DNA of 64,000 nucleotides from DATJMJ01 sp035503915 (lineage in GTDB: Bacteria > Actinomycetota > Acidimicrobiia > Acidimicrobiales > Palsa-688), in NCBI GenBank assembly GCA_035503915.1, contig DATJSU010000011.1, forward strand, positions 1-64,000, in the 5' to 3' direction. Shown one piece after another: positions 62,103 to 64,000 of this stretch. Every line of letters starts with the position of its first letter. Within the stretch, counting starts at the first letter, position 1. The notes beneath the pieces are model-generated. The model ran no database searches. It saw nothing but the letters and a program-made list of their open reading frames with translations, and was not told where the DNA came from. Made by a program: the position numbers and the translations under genes.

Positions 62103-63113
62103 CTATGCGTACGGGCGCGTCGACGAGCGAAGGACCAGGAGCGGGGGCGGATCTTTGATCACGATGTCCTCGCTCGGGCGCCCCGCGAGCTGGGCCACGA
62201 GGGAGCGCACGGCCTGGGCGCCGACTTCGTAGTAAGGCATCTTTACAGCAGTGAGGGGAGGCCAGGTATGCTCGGCGACCCACTCGTCGTGGAAGGCGAC
62301 GACCGAGATGTCCCCCGGCACTTCTATGCCCAGGCGCCGGAGCACTGTCAGGGCGCTGATGGCCCCATTGACATTTGCCACCACCACTGCTGTCGGGCGC
62401 GGGTTGGAGCTGACGAGGCTCTCTATGGACACCGCTGCCTGCTCGGGGGACCAGCCGATGCGGCGCACCAAGTTCTCATGGCGCCGGAGGCCTGCTTCGT
62501 GGAGGGCTGCCGTGTACCCCTGCTCGCGCCTGCGGGCAAGGTCGCTCGATGGGATGCCCCCCAAAAGGCCGATCCTCGCGTGCCCGAGGGAGATGAGGTG
62601 CTCAGTCGCCAGCCTCGCGCCGGCTACATCATCGAGGACTACGGAGCCTCGCCGGTGGGGCGTCCGGCTGTTCGCGAGGACGATCCGGGCATCGTTGGCG
62701 ACCAGGTTCTCGAGCGCGTGGTCGCTCAAGTCATCCGAACGCTGCAGGACGAAGCCGTCGACGCGCCCCTCGCCTACGAGGCGGCGAAGCGTGTCGCTCC
62801 CGGCGGTGATGCGGTTGGCATGACCGATCAGCAACGTGTAGCCCTCCGCCTCAGCGGCGTCCTCGGCGCCGGCGAGGAAGTCGGCAAAAAGCGGGCTGCT
62901 CACGAAGGGCACAATGAGCGCCAAGGCTCTGGAACGAGCGAGCCGCAACGCACGCCCGGCGTAGTTGGGTGTGTAGTTGAGGTCCTTGGCAGCCTGGAGC
63001 ACACGCTGGCGGGTCTCCTCTCGCGCCCGGACCGAGGGGTCGCCGTTCAGGACACGGGAAGCGACCGAGACCGATACACCTGCTTGACGGGCGATCTCAC
63101 TGAGAGTGGTCAT
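62103..63113 (-). CDS. LacI-family transcriptional regulator (second)
   Basis: A 336-residue repressor. The headpiece is TLSEIARQAGVSVSVASRVLNGDPSVR, then the hinge GRALRLARSRALALIVPF. The sensor domain includes FADFLAGAEDAAEAEGYTLLIG, GSVVLDDVAGARLATEHLISLGHARIGLLGG and PGDISVVAFHDEWVAEHTWPPLTAV. I use the ATG giving MTTLSEIARQAG. A longer frame adds 42 residues of Arg/Pro-rich sequence. No ribosome site precedes the chosen ATG. Ligand and targets unknown. Confidence 0.9.
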   Translation of the reverse strand: MTTLSEIARQAGVSVSVASRVLNGDPSVRAREETRQRVLQAAKDLNYTPNYAGRALRLARSRALALIVPFVSSPLFADFLAGAEDAAEAEGYTLLIGHANRITAGSDTLRRLVGEGRVDGFVLQRSDDLSDHALENLVANDARIVLANSRTPHRRGSVVLDDVAGARLATEHLISLGHARIGLLGGIPSSDLARRREQGYTAALHEAGLRRHENLVRRIGWSPEQAAVSIESLVSSNPRPTAVVVANVNGAISALTVLRRLGIEVPGDISVVAFHDEWVAEHTWPPLTAVKMPYYEVGAQAVRSLVAQLAGRPSEDIVIKDPPPLLVLRSSTRPYA

Positions 63114-63278
63114 GGGGCAGGGGCGCGGGCGTGGCCTCGCCAATTGTACGGGGCGCACCGGCTGGCCGAAGGCTTCTCCTTTTCTTGTTTTTCGCTTCCT
63201 GGCGCCGGCAGCGCCAGCGTCGCCGGCTTGGGTAGGCATACCTAAAGAGAAAGATCCGCCCTGCCGAAGCTGCTCAAC

Positions 63279-64000
63279 ATGGGCTCAGTGGCGCCCGCTG
63301 CAGGCGGCCGCGAGTTTTTCCGGGAGCGCCGGGCGCGGCACAGCCGAGCCGGCACCTGTGCTCGAACAACGTACGGGTTCCTCGCCCTGTTGCTGGTGGG
63401 TTACTGGCTCTCCGTTGTCGTGCGGCATGGCCATTACTCGACAGCTATTGACGGCTGGGCGGTCTCTGCCTTCGAACTTGTCGCCTCAGCGCTGTGCGTA
63501 TGTTGCGGTCTTGTACGGCGGCCCGTAAGGACGATCGCCTGCGCGCTGGGAGCGGCGCTGGCGAGCTGGGCGATCGGCGACCTTTTCTTGACTTACGAGT
63601 CGATTGGCAGCAGGCAACCGCCGGTCCCTTCTCTGGCGGACGCGTTTTACCTCGGCTTCTACCCGCTCGCATACCTCGCGATCTTCCTTTTCATGAAAGC
63701 GCAATTGCGGCGTGTCGCTGGGCCAAGCCGCTTGGACGGCGCCATCGGGGCGCTCGGGGCGGCATCGCTTTGCGCTGCCTTTGCTTTCGGTGGCATCGCA
63801 AAGGCAGCGGGGACGGGGCCCCTCGGGACGGCTACCAACCTCGCGTACCCAGTCGGAGACCTCGTGCTGCTTGGGCTGGTGGTTGGTGGGAGCGTCTTAT
63901 TGTCGGGCTCCCGCCGGTCCTTTTGGATGCTGATGTCGGCTGGGCTCGTGGTGGTGGTGGTGGGCGACACGGTCAACCTTTTCCAAAACTCCCTTGGGGC
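63279..64000 (+). CDS. membrane protein resembling diguanylate-cyclase N-terminus, 3' end outside window
   Basis: The first 240 residues encode at least six hydrophobic helices. Segments such as SLADAFYLGFYPLAYLAIFLF, LDGAIGALGAASLCAAFAFGG and TNLAYPVGDLVLLGLVVGG match the membrane sensor module found in front of GGDEF/EAL domains of actinobacterial cyclic-di-GMP enzymes. The catalytic part is beyond the window end, so diguanylate cyclase or phosphodiesterase activity is an inference. The ATG has no clear ribosome site. It diverges from the LacI gene. Confidence 0.6.
   Translation, partial: MGSVAPAAGGREFFRERRARHSRAGTCARTTYGFLALLLVGYWLSVVVRHGHYSTAIDGWAVSAFELVASALCVCCGLVRRPVRTIACALGAALASWAIGDLFLTYESIGSRQPPVPSLADAFYLGFYPLAYLAIFLFMKAQLRRVAGPSRLDGAIGALGAASLCAAFAFGGIAKAAGTGPLGTATNLAYPVGDLVLLGLVVGGSVLLSGSRRSFWMLMSAGLVVVVVGDTVNLFQNSLG

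Noticed and set aside
63226..63246. Iron-box-like sequence (TTAGGTATGCCTACCCAA on the minus strand)
   Set aside because: It matches an IdeR/DtxR consensus at about 14 of 19 positions but misses symmetric ones, and neither neighbour is an iron gene. The short TAGG..CCTA palindrome may only be a promoter feature.

Overview
The window is high-GC chromosomal DNA of an actinomycete. Two things place it in Actinomycetota: an unbroken housekeeping block tig-clpP-clpX-folC-ndk-mreBCD-mrdA-rodA-rne/rng-rplU-rpmA-obg-proB, and frequent GTG starts with 4- or 8-base gene overlaps. The acid-habitat flavour (acid-type sedolisin, glutamate decarboxylase) and the general gene set would suit Acidimicrobiia, but that is inference, not something the sequence proves.

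Layout. 1-1700 is an accessory scrap-yard: a TetR gene broken at its N-terminus, an 82-residue unknown protein, an IS110 transposase remnant and two copies of a 120-bp repeat that abut the broken ends. 1701-10030 holds tRNA-Gly, glpD, a 1592-residue GH38 alpha-mannosidase coupled to a cytoplasmic PpiC-type isomerase, and a ComB-like phosphatase. 10100-12020 holds a truncated XRE regulator, a zinc-ribbon-like unknown protein, an integrase fragment and tRNA-Pro. 12123-19500 pairs a lipoprotein subtilase with a divergent two-gene ABC exporter, preceded by a possible 32-codon ORF and closed by a clear terminator.

19600-38547 is the core block: protein folding and proteolysis (trigger factor, ClpP, ClpX), folate, NDP kinase, the rod-shape elongasome, RNase E/G, ribosomal proteins L21 and L27, Obg and glutamate 5-kinase. 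A PEBP-like protein and citrate synthase sit on the other strand inside it. 38596-46240 carries a membrane protein, 6-phosphogluconate dehydrogenase, glutamate decarboxylase, two HtrA-like proteases facing an HxlR regulator across a palindromic operator, a FIST protein and a truncated flavoprotein.

46402-53470 has an ABC-2 transporter, an S53 sedolisin, two secreted unknown proteins and a MarR-controlled MFS exporter. 53542-63113 is a carbohydrate locus: a beta-propeller glycosidase-like protein, a LacI regulator with two candidate operators, a binding protein and two permeases (one with a large inserted Ig-like loop), a DHA2-type exporter and a second LacI regulator. The window ends inside a membrane protein resembling the N-terminal part of diguanylate cyclases.

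No CRISPR array, prophage or complete insertion sequence was seen. The observations most worth following are: the ladder of five perfect hairpins in the rne/rng leader; the small ORF translationally coupled to the ABC exporter; the apparent CTG start of folC; the MalF-like permease with an inserted Cna-B-like domain; the lone ClpP2-type clpP; the HxlR operator placed inside the htrA promoter spacer; and a recurring -10 box 9-10 nt before start codons that suggests leaderless transcripts.
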